64,000 bases of DNA from Butyricicoccus pullicaecorum (GCA_021531865.1 JAFBIW010000007.1:59104-123103), one strand, 5' to 3'. Shown: positions 44,317 to 53,524, counted from the stretch's first letter. The notes: generated from the sequence alone by a model not told the origin. Made by a program: numbers and translations.

Positions 44317-45654
44317 TCAGACCTTCGCCAGCTTCCACCTGCCGGTCTTGAAGAACACGACCGACAGCGCCGTGCCCAGCACCCAGCCGATCGGGTACGA
44401 CCAGCACACGCCCGCGTAGCCCATGCCCACGGCACGCACGAGCACGTACGCGATGATGACCCGCAGAAACAAGTCCGCGAACGTCGTCGCCATGAACTGT
44501 CCCATCGCGCCGCCGCCGCGCAGCACGCTGTCGCAGCAGTTCTTGACCGCGATCAGGCAATAGAACGGCGCGCACACGCGCAGGAACTGCATACCCTGCG
44601 CAACGATGGCCTGCCGGTCGTAATCGGTCGAGAACAGGCCGATGATGTCCCCGCCCCAGACGAGCAGGACGAGATTCGCCAGCACCTCGATGACGAGGGC
44701 GAAGATGATCGAGATTTTCAAGCCCCGGTAGACCCGGTCGAGCTTGCCCGCGCCGATGTTCTGCGACGCGAACGAGGTCAGCGCGGTCGGCAGGGTGTTC
44801 ATCGTCATGCAGGCGAAGGTGTTGACCTTGAGCGCCGCCGCGAAGGCCGCAATCGTGATTTCACCGAACGAGTTGATGAGTCCCTGCACCAAAAACACGC
44901 CGACCGACACGAACGACTGCTGGCAGACCGAGGGCACGGCGATGCGCACCATGACCGGGAGCATCCCCGGGTCAAAGCGGCGCACCGGGCCGTCCGATTC
45001 GAGCTTCAGCACCCGGCGCACGAGGGTCGCGATGGCGAGCAGGGACGCCACGCCCTGCGCGATGACCGTCGCCCACGCCACGCCCAGCACGCCCCAGCCG
45101 CACCGGATGACGAGGAACAGGTCGAGCGTGATGTTCAGCACCGACGAGAAAATCAGGAAATACAGGGGCGTTTGGCTGTCGCCCAAGCCCTGAAAGAGCG
45201 CGGTCGCGGTGTTGTACAGGAACAGAAACACCAGACCGAGCAGGTAAACCTTTAAGTACATCGAGGTCGCCGTGAAAATCTTCGCGGGCGTCTCGATCAG
45301 CCGCAGCAGCGGGTCGGCCGCCAGCAGGCCGATGACGGTCAAAACGAGCGACAGCGCCAGAATCGACAGCGTCGCCGTGCAGGTCGCCGTCTTGACCCCG
45401 GCGTAGTCCCTTCGCCCGAAAAGCTGGGACACCACGACCGAACAGCCGATGGACGCGCCCGTCGCAAACGCGATGAACAGCGTCGTGATCGGGTAGGACG
45501 CGCCCACCGCCGCCAGCGCGTTCGCACTGATGAACCGCCCGGCGACGATGGTGTCCACCACCGAATACATCTGCTGGAAAATCATGCTGACCAGCATGGG
45601 CAGCGAAAACGTGACGAGGATGCGCAATGGCGAACCCCTGGTCATATCGTTCAT
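44317..45654 (-). CDS. MATE family efflux transporter
   Basis: 445 residues, about 12 membrane spans. The N-terminus MTRGSPLRILVTFSLPMLVSM and the inter-repeat symmetry (ALAAVGASYPITTLFIAFATG; TALTSFASQNIGAGKLDRVY) are typical of Na+- or H+-coupled MATE multidrug exporters. A promoter (TTGCAA-16-TATACT, 45733-45760) lies about 75 bases upstream. An ATG three codons later is an alternative start. The substrate is unknown. Confidence 0.9.
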   Translation of the reverse strand: MNDMTRGSPLRILVTFSLPMLVSMIFQQMYSVVDTIVAGRFISANALAAVGASYPITTLFIAFATGASIGCSVVVSQLFGRRDYAGVKTATCTATLSILALSLVLTVIGLLAADPLLRLIETPAKIFTATSMYLKVYLLGLVFLFLYNTATALFQGLGDSQTPLYFLIFSSVLNITLDLFLVIRCGWGVLGVAWATVIAQGVASLLAIATLVRRVLKLESDGPVRRFDPGMLPVMVRIAVPSVCQQSFVSVGVFLVQGLINSFGEITIAAFAAALKVNTFACMTMNTLPTALTSFASQNIGAGKLDRVYRGLKISIIFALVIEVLANLVLLVWGGDIIGLFSTDYDRQAIVAQGMQFLRVCAPFYCLIAVKNCCDSVLRGGGAMGQFMATTFADLFLRVIIAYVLVRAVGMGYAGVCWSYPIGWVLGTALSVVFFKTGRWKLAKV

Positions 45655-45732
45655 TTCTTCCGTATCCCCTTCCCTGCCGCCTGCACCGACGGCCTATGCC
45701 ACGTTTTTTCCGTACTTCGTCGTACTTCTCTG

Positions 45733-45760
45733 AGTATACACCCTTTTTCCCCGTTTGCAA
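45733..45760 (-). promoter_or_regulatory. Promoter of the MATE gene
   Basis: TTGCAA and TATACT on the - strand, 16-base spacer. Confidence 0.7.
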
Positions 45761-45784
45761 GCCTTTTTCGTTCGGTTTTGACAA

Positions 45785-45815
45785 CAAAAAGGACTTTCTG
45801 AACGAAAGTCCCTTT
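45785..45815 (-). terminator. Terminator of gltX-glnS
   Basis: AAAAGGGACTTTC and GAAAGTCCTTTTT pair around a short loop and read into T5 on the - strand. Confidence 0.85.
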
Positions 45816-45849
45816 TGGTGATTTTGACGATATTTATGAGGCCGTCCTG

Positions 45850-47508
45850 TTACTTTTGCAGGGTCTTCGCGAAGGCGTCCTTGAGCGAGACGATGCGGTT
45901 GTACCGACCCGGCTCCCTGTCCTTGATGAAGTAGCCCATGCGGACGAACTGCATCCGGGTGCCGTCGGGCACGTCGGCAACGGACGGCTCGAGCTTGCAG
46001 CCGGTCAGGCGCTTGAGGGAATCGGGGTTCAGGTAATCGAGGTAGTTCGTGCCCTCCGGGACGTTCGAGGTGTCCTCGAGGGTGAACAGGTTGTCATACA
46101 GGCAGCAGTCGGCGTCGATGGCGTGGGCGGCCGAGACCCAATGGATGGTGCCCTTGACCTTGCGGCCGTCGGCGGGCATCCCGTTGCCGGTCTCGAGGTC
46201 GGCGGTGCAGCGCAGCTCGACAACCTTGCCGGTCTCGTCCTTGACGACCTCGTCGCAGCGGACGAGATACGCGCCCATCAGGCGCACCTCCCCGCCCGGC
46301 TTCAGGCGCTGGAACTTCGGAGGCGGCACCTCGGCGAAGTCGCTCTGCTCGATGAAGAGCGAGCCGGTGAAGGGCACCTTGCGGGTACCGGCGGACGCGT
46401 CGCGCGGGTTGTTCGGCACCTCGAAATACTCGGTCTGGTCGGCCGGGTAGTTCGTAATCGTCAGCCGGAGCGGCTCGGTGACCGCCATGCGGCGCAGCGC
46501 GGTGTCGTTGAGTTCCTCGCGGATGCAGTGCTCGAGCAGGCGGATGTCCACGAGGGAGTTGGCCTTGGCGATGCCCGCGCGCTTGACAAAGTCGAGAATC
46601 GCGCTCGGGGTGTAGCCCCGGCGGCGCAGACCGCAGAGGGTGGGCATACGGGGGTCATCCCAGCCCTCGACGTGCCCCTCGAACACGAGCTGACGCAGAT
46701 AGCGCTTGCTCATGACGGTGTGGGTGACGTTCAGGCGGGCGAACTCACGCTGCTTGGGGTGGTGGGGCACCGGGCAGTTGTCCACGACCCACTCGTAGAG
46801 CGGACGGTGATTTTCAAATTCAATCGAGCACATCGAATGGGTGATGCCCTCGATGGCGTCCTGAATGGGGTGGGCGAAGTCATAGAGCGGATAGATGCAC
46901 CACGCGTCGCCCTGACGGTGGTGATGGGCGCGGACGATGCGGTAGATGGCCGGGTCGCGCATGTTCATGTTGGGCGAGGCCATGTCGATCTTGGCGCGCA
47001 GGGTCTTGGAGCCGTCCGGGTACTTGCCCTCCCGCATTTCGCGGAACAGGCGCAGGTTTTCCTCGACCGGGCGGTCGCGGTAGGGGCTGTTCTGACCCGG
47101 GGTGGTCAGGTCGCCGCGCTGGGCGCGCATCTCGTCCTGCGTCAGGTCGTCCACGTACGCCTTGCCCTGCTCGATGAGGGAAACCGCGTATTCGTAGCAG
47201 GTTTCAAAGTAGTCCGAGCCGTAGAAAATGCCGCCGTTCGGCATTTCGCCGGTCAGCCACTGGATGTCCTCCTGAATCGACTGGACGTACTCGTCGTCCT
47301 CGCGCACCGGGTTGGTGTCGTCGAAGCGCAGGTTGAACTTGCCGCCGTACTTCTTGGCGATCGACCAGTTGATATAGATGGCCTTGGCCGAGCCGATGTG
47401 CAGATAGCCGTTCGGCTCGGGCGGGAAGCGGGTGTGGATTTCATCGGACAGCCCGGCGGCGATGTCCGCGTCAATGATATCGGTCAGAAAGTTTTTAACT
47501 TCTTCCAT
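45850..47508 (-). CDS. glnS: Glutaminyl-tRNA synthetase
   Basis: 552 residues, class I. Signature motifs: HIGH variant PNGYLHIGSAKA (about 32-43), GlnRS-type FDDTNPVRE, and KMSKS variant VMSKRYL. The C-terminal beta-barrel anticodon-binding domain (about 340-550) identifies GlnRS rather than GluRS. It attaches Gln directly to tRNA-Gln (one such tRNA is in this window). It lies downstream of gltX by 21 bases. Most Clostridia lacking GlnRS use GatCAB; this genome has both. Confidence 0.95.
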   Translation of the reverse strand: MEEVKNFLTDIIDADIAAGLSDEIHTRFPPEPNGYLHIGSAKAIYINWSIAKKYGGKFNLRFDDTNPVREDDEYVQSIQEDIQWLTGEMPNGGIFYGSDYFETCYEYAVSLIEQGKAYVDDLTQDEMRAQRGDLTTPGQNSPYRDRPVEENLRLFREMREGKYPDGSKTLRAKIDMASPNMNMRDPAIYRIVRAHHHRQGDAWCIYPLYDFAHPIQDAIEGITHSMCSIEFENHRPLYEWVVDNCPVPHHPKQREFARLNVTHTVMSKRYLRQLVFEGHVEGWDDPRMPTLCGLRRRGYTPSAILDFVKRAGIAKANSLVDIRLLEHCIREELNDTALRRMAVTEPLRLTITNYPADQTEYFEVPNNPRDASAGTRKVPFTGSLFIEQSDFAEVPPPKFQRLKPGGEVRLMGAYLVRCDEVVKDETGKVVELRCTADLETGNGMPADGRKVKGTIHWVSAAHAIDADCCLYDNLFTLEDTSNVPEGTNYLDYLNPDSLKRLTGCKLEPSVADVPDGTRMQFVRMGYFIKDREPGRYNRIVSLKDAFAKTLQK

Positions 47509-47529
47509 TTTTGTTTCTTTTCCCCCTTG

Positions 47530-49182
47530 TTAGATTGCCGCGATGCACCGGTTCAGGCGGTCGTGCACGCGATCCGCGCCCAGGATGGACATGACGGTCT
47601 GCATATCGGGCGCGTTCTGGCGGCCGGTGACCGCGATGCGGACGACCATCGAAACGTCGCCCACGTGACCCTTGTAGGCATCCGGATTCTGCTTGTACGC
47701 CTTGGTCTCGGCGGCGAAGCCATGCGCCGATGCAATCGCCTTCATCTTCTCGAAGAAGCCGTCGGGCGTGTCGTTCGGGTCGAACTGCGCGTCGAACGCG
47801 GTCAGGATGGCCTTGGCGTCGGCGGCGGAGACGTGGGCGGGCAGGGTGTAGTCGGGCGCGAACAGCTCGTCGAACATGAAGTCCATGTAGGGCTTGACGT
47901 CCGACCAGAGCGCCAGATCCTTGCGCGGCTTCCTGCCGCCCCGGCCGATGGCGAGAATGGCCTGCGAGTAGGCCGGGTCACGGGTGAACAGGGCGTGGAA
48001 GGCGGGGTCGTTCTCGGCGCTCCACGCGGCGACGGCGTCGTAGACCGCCTCGGCGGTCATGTGGGAAATGACGTTTTTGGAAACGTCCTTGAGTTTGTCG
48101 ATGTCAAACAGCGCACCCGAACCGCTCATCTTCTTGGTCGAGAACGGGAAGTCCTGCATCGGCTTGTCCGGGTTCGCCCGCCGCCATTCCTCAAAGTTGG
48201 AGTTCAAGAGGGTCATCAGGTATTCGAGCACCGAGGGCGCGGGATAGCCCTGCTGCTTGTAGAAGGTCAGCGCCAGCTCGGGGTCCTTGCGCTTGGACAG
48301 CTTGCGCTTCGAGCCGGTCTCCTCGTCGATCTTCATGAGCTGGGCGGTGTGGGCGTACTTGGGCGGCTTCCAGCCCATCGCGTGGAAGAGCTGGAGGTGG
48401 ACGGGCAGGGTCGCCAGCCATTCCTCACCGCGCACGACGACGGTCGTGCCCATCAGGTGATCGTCCACAACGTGTGCAAAGTGGTAGGTCGGGATGCCGT
48501 CCGACTTCAAGATGACGACGTCCTGATCGTTCTCGGTGACCTCCATCTTGCCCTTGACGAGGTCGTCATGGCGGAGCTTGCGCTCGATGCTGCCCTCCGA
48601 GCGGAAGCGGACGACGTAGGGCGTGCCCTTGGCAAGCTCGGCCTCGATATCTTCCATCGGGCGGTCACGCCAGACGGCGTATTTACCGTAGTAGCCGAAA
48701 TTCTCCTTGGCGGCCTCCTGCTGCGCACGCATGGCGGCGAGGTCTTCCTCGGTGGCGAAGCAGGGGTAGGCCAGCCCCCGCTGGACGAGGGACTTGACGA
48801 AGGTCTGGTAGATTTCCGCGCGCTGGGACTGACGGTAGGGGCCGTAAACGCCCTTGTCCCCCGCGAGCGTCGCGCCCTCGTCGAAGGGCAGGCCAAAGGA
48901 GGTGAAGGCGTCGATGATGGTCTGAACGCCGCCCGCGACCTCGCGCTTCTTGTCGGTGTCCTCGATGCGCAGGTAGAACACGCCGCCCGACTGGTGAGCC
49001 AGACGCTCATCGACGAGTGCGCCGTAGAGGTTGCCGAGGTGCATGAAGCCGGTCGGGCTGGGACCCATGCGGGTCACCTTCGCGCCCTCGGGCAGCGCGC
49101 GCGCCGGGTACTGCGCCAGAATGTCCTCGGGGGTCTTTGTGATATGCGGAAAGAGGATTTCCGCCAAACGATTCCAATCCAT
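47530..49182 (-). CDS. gltX: Glutamyl-tRNA synthetase
   Basis: 550 residues, class I. HIGH variant GPSPTGFMHLGNLYGAL (about 40-56), LRIEDTDKKRE, and the KMSKS region KRKLSKRKDPEL. The C-terminal helical anticodon domain follows. MDWNRL was chosen: a promoter -10 at 49250-49255 makes the farthest upstream in-frame start impossible, and CGGAG lies about 12 bases before this ATG (MENY, four codons earlier, lacks spacing). The sequence is longer than the common 480-residue GltX because of an extended anticodon-binding part. Confidence 0.92.
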   Translation of the reverse strand: MDWNRLAEILFPHITKTPEDILAQYPARALPEGAKVTRMGPSPTGFMHLGNLYGALVDERLAHQSGGVFYLRIEDTDKKREVAGGVQTIIDAFTSFGLPFDEGATLAGDKGVYGPYRQSQRAEIYQTFVKSLVQRGLAYPCFATEEDLAAMRAQQEAAKENFGYYGKYAVWRDRPMEDIEAELAKGTPYVVRFRSEGSIERKLRHDDLVKGKMEVTENDQDVVILKSDGIPTYHFAHVVDDHLMGTTVVVRGEEWLATLPVHLQLFHAMGWKPPKYAHTAQLMKIDEETGSKRKLSKRKDPELALTFYKQQGYPAPSVLEYLMTLLNSNFEEWRRANPDKPMQDFPFSTKKMSGSGALFDIDKLKDVSKNVISHMTAEAVYDAVAAWSAENDPAFHALFTRDPAYSQAILAIGRGGRKPRKDLALWSDVKPYMDFMFDELFAPDYTLPAHVSAADAKAILTAFDAQFDPNDTPDGFFEKMKAIASAHGFAAETKAYKQNPDAYKGHVGDVSMVVRIAVTGRQNAPDMQTVMSILGADRVHDRLNRCIAAI

Positions 49183-49249
49183 GTAATTTTCCATCTCCGA
49201 AACTGATGTGGTGCCTGCCCCGCCGTCGGGCGCAGGATGATACAGGTTC

Positions 49250-49279
49250 ATTTTACCATAAGCGCGGGCGGGTTTGCAA
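49250..49279 (-). promoter_or_regulatory. Promoter of gltX-glnS
   Basis: TTGCAA and TAAAAT on the - strand, 18-base spacer. The leader of about 60 nt shows no T-box. Confidence 0.62.
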
Positions 49280-49363
49280 GGCGCAAGGCGGATAAGATCG
49301 CGGGAAACGGGCAGGGTTTTCCGTTATTCTGCCCGAAGGAGGGGAAAATAAACCAAAAATGCG

Positions 49364-49393
49364 AAAAGACCCCTGACTCGCAGGCGTCTTTTC
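49364..49393 (-). terminator. Terminator of the MFS gene
   Basis: AAAAGACgCCTG and CAGGgGTCTTTT (one mismatch) around CGAGT, immediately after the MFS stop. Confidence 0.75.
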
Positions 49394-49399
49394 GTCCGT

Positions 49400-50596
49400 T
49401 TATCCTTCGCTCCGCTTCTCCGAGATCGGTCTGGGCATGACGAACCGCACGACCGCGCCCAGCGCGAGGAAGACCGCCGCCGACACGGCCAGCGCCACCC
49501 GCAGACCGGCCGCGTCGCCCACAAGGCCGATGAGGTACGGGATGACCGCCGCGCCGAAGTAGCCGAAAAAGAGGATCATCGACATGGCCGTGCCGCCGTT
49601 CTGGTCGGAGCCGAGCGCGGTCGAGGCGATGAGCGGCCACTGACCCGACAGACCCGCGCCGATCAGCACGAGCGCCGCCCAGAACAGCACGGGCGACGAG
49701 ATGCCCGCCGCCAGCAGGACGCCCGCCGCGCACAGCACGGTCAGGAAGCTGACGAGGGTGCGCACGGTGTAGGTAACGCCGACCAGCCGGGCGCACACGA
49801 TGCGCCCGACCGTCACGACCGCCCAGACCGCGCCCGTCGCGAGCGAGGCCGCGAGCGCCGAATAGCCGAGGTTGTCGGTCATGAAGGTCGCCAGCCAGCC
49901 GGTGACCGCGCCCTCCGCGCCGACGTACAAAAAGAGCGCGGCGTAGGTCGGGTACAGCGCCCGCCGGGTCAGCCAGCCGAACAGCTCGCGCACACTGCCC
50001 GAGGCCGAGGCGTGCATCCCGGGGAACCGGGTCAGCAGAAAGACGACCGCAATCGCCGCGACGGCCATCGAGAGCACGGTGTAGATCATGCGCCAGTCAT
50101 AGCCCGCGCTGAGCATCAGGCCGCTGTACGTAACGCCGCCCACCATGCCGATGCCCGCGATGCCGTGGGTCATCGTCAGGTTCTCGGCCGCGTCGCTCTC
50201 CGCCATGTCATCGACCAGATCCATGCCGACCGCCTCAATGAAGGTCGCGAGCGCACCCATGCAGGTCATGCAGACGCAGGCCGCCGCGAAGGCGTGCGCC
50301 CGGGCGAAGGCGAAGGTGACCGCCGCGTACAGCGCCAGTCCGCCAAACATCGCCCGCCGCTTGCCGCAGACCGCAATGATCTTGCCGGTCACAAGGCAGA
50401 AAAAGATGTTCGAAATATAATAGGCGGTGAACAGGAAGCCCGAGCCGCCCAGCCCGAGGTCGAAATCCGCGCCGATCCGGGTGATGAGCGGGGCGAGCAT
50501 GGTCTGCGACACCGCGAAAATGCAGATCGCGATGCGGGTGATCAAAATTGGCAGTGCGTTCGTGCCGCCGCGCCCCTGCGTCCTCGTTTGATTCAT
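49400..50596 (-). CDS. Major facilitator superfamily transporter
   Basis: 398 residues, 12 predicted spans. MFS motif A-like loop GKIIAVCGKRRAMFGGLALY between spans 2 and 3; the second half repeats the fold (TALGSDQNGGTAMSMILFFGYFG). The start follows AAGGGGA at eight bases. The family moves small solutes by proton symport or antiport; the substrate is not predictable here. It is convergent to nothing and stands alone, divergent from the AEC gene. Confidence 0.88.
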   Translation of the reverse strand: MNQTRTQGRGGTNALPILITRIAICIFAVSQTMLAPLITRIGADFDLGLGGSGFLFTAYYISNIFFCLVTGKIIAVCGKRRAMFGGLALYAAVTFAFARAHAFAAACVCMTCMGALATFIEAVGMDLVDDMAESDAAENLTMTHGIAGIGMVGGVTYSGLMLSAGYDWRMIYTVLSMAVAAIAVVFLLTRFPGMHASASGSVRELFGWLTRRALYPTYAALFLYVGAEGAVTGWLATFMTDNLGYSALAASLATGAVWAVVTVGRIVCARLVGVTYTVRTLVSFLTVLCAAGVLLAAGISSPVLFWAALVLIGAGLSGQWPLIASTALGSDQNGGTAMSMILFFGYFGAAVIPYLIGLVGDAAGLRVALAVSAAVFLALGAVVRFVMPRPISEKRSEG

Positions 50597-50723
50597 GGTT
50601 TTTGTCCCCTTTTTTGTGGTTTTTGGCTCTGCATCCATTATATTCCCCTGTCGGCGGTTGTCCAGTCCCCGGGCGCAAGAGAGCAGAAAATATGAATAAC
50701 AGGGTGGAAAATCAAATGCCCTC

Positions 50724-50752
50724 TTGTCTTTCGCCCCCGGCAATGCTATGCT
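50724..50752 (+). promoter_or_regulatory. Promoter of the AEC transporter gene
   Basis: TTGTCT and TATGCT, 17-base spacer, about 36 bases before the ATG. Confidence 0.65.
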
Positions 50753-50787
50753 GAAAGCAGGAAATTTCACACGGAAAGGGTATGCTT

Positions 50788-51711
50788 ATGGTTAGTTTTC
50801 TGCTCATGCGCAAGATCTTTCAGTTGTTTCTGATCCTGCTTCTGGGCTTCGGCATCGTCCGCGCCGGGGTGCTCCGCGCGTCGGACAGTGTCATTCTCTC
50901 CCGGCTCTCGCTCTACCTCATCTCGCCCTGCGTCATCATCAACGCCTTTCAGGTCGAGTTTACCGCGGGCGTCCGGCAGGGACTCGTGCTCGCGCTCGTC
51001 GTGTCCGCCGCGATTTACGTGCTCTTTCTGGTGCTCGGCGCGGTGCTGAGGCGCGGACTGCACATGGACGCGGTCGAGGAGGCCTCGGTCATCTACCCCA
51101 ACGCGGCCAATCTGATCATTCCGCTGGTCTCGGGCGTGCTCGGCCCCGAGTGGGTCATCTACACGAGCGCCTTCATCTCGGTGCAGCTCTGCTGTCTGTG
51201 GTCGCACGGGCGGCGGCTGTTCACGGCGGACGAGCCGTTTGAACTGAAGAAGGTCGTGCTCAATGTCAACATGCTCTCGATCGCGGCGGGCGCCCTCCTG
51301 CTCGTGCTCGGCGTGCGCCTGCCCGCCGTGCTCAGGGAGACCGTCACCGCGGTCGGCGACATGATCGGCCCGGTGAGCATGCTCATCACGGGTATGCTGG
51401 CCGCGCAGATGCATCCGCGCCGGATTCTGGCGAACCGCCGCATCTGGCTCGTGCTCAGCCTGCGGATGCTGCTCTGCCCCGCCCTCGTGCTCATTCTGCT
51501 GCGCATCTTCCAGCCGGGCGCGCGCGTGCCCGACGGGAACACCGTCCTGCTCGTGACCTTCCTCGCGACGGCCACGCCCGCCGCCAACACGGTCACCCAG
51601 TTCGCCCAGCTCTACGGCCACGACGCGGAATACGCGGGCGCGATCAACATTCTCTCCACCCTGCTCTGTCTCGCGACCATGCCGCTCTTCGTCTGGCTGT
51701 ACGGATTATAA
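50788..51711 (+). CDS. AEC (auxin efflux carrier) family transporter
   Basis: 307 residues, about 10 spans arranged as two five-helix bundles. Typical stretches are LSRLSLYLISPCVIINAF, YPNAANLIIPLVSGVLG and LATATPAANTVTQFAQLYG. Bacterial AEC carriers move organic acids such as malate or malonate; the substrate here is not known. The ATG at 50788 has GGAAAGG eight bases upstream and was preferred to the ATG six bases earlier. Confidence 0.9.
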   Translation: MVSFLLMRKIFQLFLILLLGFGIVRAGVLRASDSVILSRLSLYLISPCVIINAFQVEFTAGVRQGLVLALVVSAAIYVLFLVLGAVLRRGLHMDAVEEASVIYPNAANLIIPLVSGVLGPEWVIYTSAFISVQLCCLWSHGRRLFTADEPFELKKVVLNVNMLSIAAGALLLVLGVRLPAVLRETVTAVGDMIGPVSMLITGMLAAQMHPRRILANRRIWLVLSLRMLLCPALVLILLRIFQPGARVPDGNTVLLVTFLATATPAANTVTQFAQLYGHDAEYAGAINILSTLLCLATMPLFVWLYGL

Positions 51712-51712
51712 C

Positions 51713-51743
51713 AAAAAAGCGGCCTTTCCACTTGGAAAGGCCG
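51713..51743 (-). terminator. Terminator of the solute-binding lipoprotein gene
   Basis: CGGCCTTTCC and GGAAAGGCCG around a 4-base loop; T6 follows on the - strand. Confidence 0.88.
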
Positions 51744-51761
51744 TGTCATTCACGCATTTCT

Positions 51762-52757
51762 TCACTTTTCGATGAACTCTGCCGCGTTCTCCGCGTCCAC
51801 CGGCGCATAGGGCAGGGTCAGCGAGAGGCCGTCCTCGGACAGCGCGGCGTCCGGGATGGCGTCCAGCGGTTCGCCCCGGATGAGGGCAAGCGCCGCGTCG
51901 ACCGCCGCCTGTCCCTGCGCGTCGGCGGGCTGGTAGACGGTGAAGGCAAGCTGGCCGTCCAGAATGGCCTGACAGGCCGCGCGGGTGCCGTCCACGCCCA
52001 AAACCGGGCAGACGACCTGCTGTTCGCCGGTCAGGAGCATGGCCTGGATCGCGCCCAGCGCCATTTCGTCGTTCTGCGCGACGAGCACGTCAAATTCCTC
52101 GCCGTTTTGCAGGATGCGCTGCACCTGCGCCATGGCCTTGGCGCGGTCATACATGGCGGTCGAGTCGTAGATGAGCGAGATATTGACGTCCAGATTTTCG
52201 AAAAGGGTCATGCGGCGGGCGGTCGTCGAGGCCTGTCCGTCGGTGCCGGTCAGGTAGACCATGCGCACCGTGCTCAGCCCGTGCTTCGCGGCATAGTCGT
52301 TGATCCACTCGGCCTGATAGCGGCCGGCTTCCTCGTCGTCCGAGCCGACATAGACCTGTTTTCCGGCGGTCATGGCGGTGAAATCGGGCTGACGGTTTAA
52401 AAAGACGACCGGCAGATTGCCCGCCTGCCGGAGCAGGGTCTTGGTCATGCCGGGGTTGATCTCGTTGAGGATCAGCGCGTCATAGCCCTGCGCCACGGCA
52501 TTTTTGACGTGCTGGAGCTGGACGGCATAGTCATTCGTCGCGTCCCACACGTCGCAGGAGACGCCCATCTCATTCGCGCGGCCGACGGCGGCGTTCTCGA
52601 CCTTCGTGAGGAACTGGTCGCGCGAGGACATGGACACCGCGATGCGGATGGCGTCAGGGTCTTGCTGGGTCTGCTGCGGCTGTGCGCCGCAGGCGGTGAG
52701 CATGCTCAGGCTCAGGCACACGCCGAGGAGCGCGGCCAGACGTCGTCTTAATTTCAT
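51762..52757 (-). CDS. Solute-binding lipoprotein, sugar-type (periplasmic-binding protein family 1)
   Basis: 331 residues. A lipobox LTAC at about residues 19-22 follows a basic start and hydrophobic core, so it is a lipoprotein. The mature part (IRIAVSMSSRDQFLTKVENAA, FLNRQPDF, GSDDEEAGRYQAEWIND, VLVAQNDEMALGAIQAM) matches ribose/galactose-binding proteins. No permease, ATPase or sensor gene is adjacent, so it is an orphan that must use a transporter or chemoreceptor elsewhere. An extended -10 (TGATATAAT, 52808-52816) probably drives it. Confidence 0.88.
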   Translation of the reverse strand: MKLRRRLAALLGVCLSLSMLTACGAQPQQTQQDPDAIRIAVSMSSRDQFLTKVENAAVGRANEMGVSCDVWDATNDYAVQLQHVKNAVAQGYDALILNEINPGMTKTLLRQAGNLPVVFLNRQPDFTAMTAGKQVYVGSDDEEAGRYQAEWINDYAAKHGLSTVRMVYLTGTDGQASTTARRMTLFENLDVNISLIYDSTAMYDRAKAMAQVQRILQNGEEFDVLVAQNDEMALGAIQAMLLTGEQQVVCPVLGVDGTRAACQAILDGQLAFTVYQPADAQGQAAVDAALALIRGEPLDAIPDAALSEDGLSLTLPYAPVDAENAAEFIEK

Positions 52758-52888
52758 TCTTTCATCCCCCTGCTGGCTGGCGCGGGACTTCCCCGCGTTT
52801 TCTAAGATAATTATATCAAATTTTGCCCATGATTGCATCAACTTTTTATCGGTTTTCCAAATTTCCGACCGGCGCGGGGCGGAGGGTA

Positions 52889-52920
52889 TAAAAAAAGCCC
52901 CCAACGAATGTTGAGGGCTT
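52889..52920 (-). terminator. Terminator of the tRNA cluster
   Basis: GCCCTCAAC and GTTGGGGGC (one mismatch) around ATTC; T7 follows on the - strand. Confidence 0.87.
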
Positions 52921-52924
52921 GTGA

Positions 52925-52998
52925 TGGAGGTACCACCCAGAATCGAACTGGGGATCAGGGAGTTGCAGTCCCACGCCTTACCGCTTGGCTATGGTACC
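52925..52998 (-). tRNA. tRNA-Cys (anticodon GCA)
   Basis: 74 nt with encoded CCA. Acceptor GGTACCA/TGGTACC with discriminator U (typical for Cys); anticodon arm GGGA-CTGCAAC-TCCC. Confidence 0.95.
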
Positions 52999-53004
52999 AT
53001 CCAG

Positions 53005-53080
53005 TGGAGCGGATGACGAGGCTCGAACTCGCTACCTCCACCTTGGCAAGGTGGCGCTCTACCAGATGAGCTACATCCGC
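53005..53080 (-). tRNA. tRNA-Gly (anticodon GCC)
   Basis: 76 nt with encoded CCA. Acceptor GCGGATG/CATCCGC; anticodon arm CACCT-TGCCA-AGGTG; 6 bases from tRNA-Cys. Confidence 0.95.
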
Positions 53081-53084
53081 ATAT

Positions 53085-53262
53085 GGAATTTTGGCTTTCG
53101 GGCGGAATCGGTGCCACACAGTCTTTCGGGCGGAATCGCTTTGCCTGCGGGCAAAGCCACGGCGGTTGAAACATGCCACCGGCATGTTTCCAAGAGCCGC
53201 CTTTCGATTCCTACGAAAGACGATTTTTCAAAAGGATATTCTCCGAATATCCTTTTGAAAAA
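53085..53262 (-). repeat. Hairpin-rich insert between tRNA-Phe and tRNA-Gly
   Basis: Four hairpins in 180 bases: CTTTGC/GCAAAG (near 53140), GAAACATGCC/GGCATGTTTC with an ACC loop inside a GGCGG/CCGCC outer stem (53162-53204), CTTTCG/CGAAAG (near 53205), and an 18-bp perfect stem TTTTTCAAAAGGATATTC with 3-base loop (53224-53262). The motif TTTCGGGCGGAATCG, close to the T-arm sequence of the adjacent tRNA-Phe, occurs twice here. It lies within the tRNA transcript. Confidence 0.7.
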
Positions 53263-53338
53263 TGGTGCCTCCGGGCGGAATCGAACCACCGACACGGGGA
53301 TTTTCAGTCCCCTGCTCTACCGACTGAGCTACAGAGGC
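53263..53338 (-). tRNA. tRNA-Phe (anticodon GAA)
   Basis: 76 nt with encoded CCA. Acceptor GCCTCTG/CGGAGGC (one U-G pair); anticodon arm GGGGA-CTGAAAA-TCCCC. Confidence 0.95.
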
Positions 53339-53368
53339 AAATGACGATTCTTCCTTTGAAAAGAAGAA

Positions 53369-53445
53369 TGGCGACCCGGATGGGGCTCGAACCCACGACC
53401 TCTAGCGTGACAGGCTAGCGCTCTAACCAGCTGAGCTACCGGGCC
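53369..53445 (-). tRNA. tRNA-Asp (anticodon GTC)
   Basis: 77 nt with encoded CCA. Acceptor GGCCCGG/CCGGGTC; anticodon arm CTAGC-CTGTCAC-GCTAG. Confidence 0.95.
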
Positions 53446-53448
53446 AAA

Positions 53449-53524
53449 TGGTGGAAGTTACAGGGCTCGAACCTGTGACCCTCTGCTTGTAGGGCAGATG
53501 CTCTCCCAGCTGAGCTAAACTTCC
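53449..53524 (-). tRNA. tRNA-Val (anticodon TAC)
   Basis: 76 nt with encoded CCA. Acceptor GGAAGTT/AACTTCC; anticodon arm TCTGC-CCTACAA-GCAGA. It is first in the tRNA operon. Confidence 0.95.

Noticed and set aside
45856..49206. A 3.3-kb open frame on the + strand
   Set aside because: Antisense to glnS and gltX, both of which have complete family motifs; the composition is that of a mirrored GC-rich frame.
49183..49250. T-box or other riboswitch before gltX-glnS
   Set aside because: The leader is only about 60 nt and lacks a T-box sequence or alternative hairpins.
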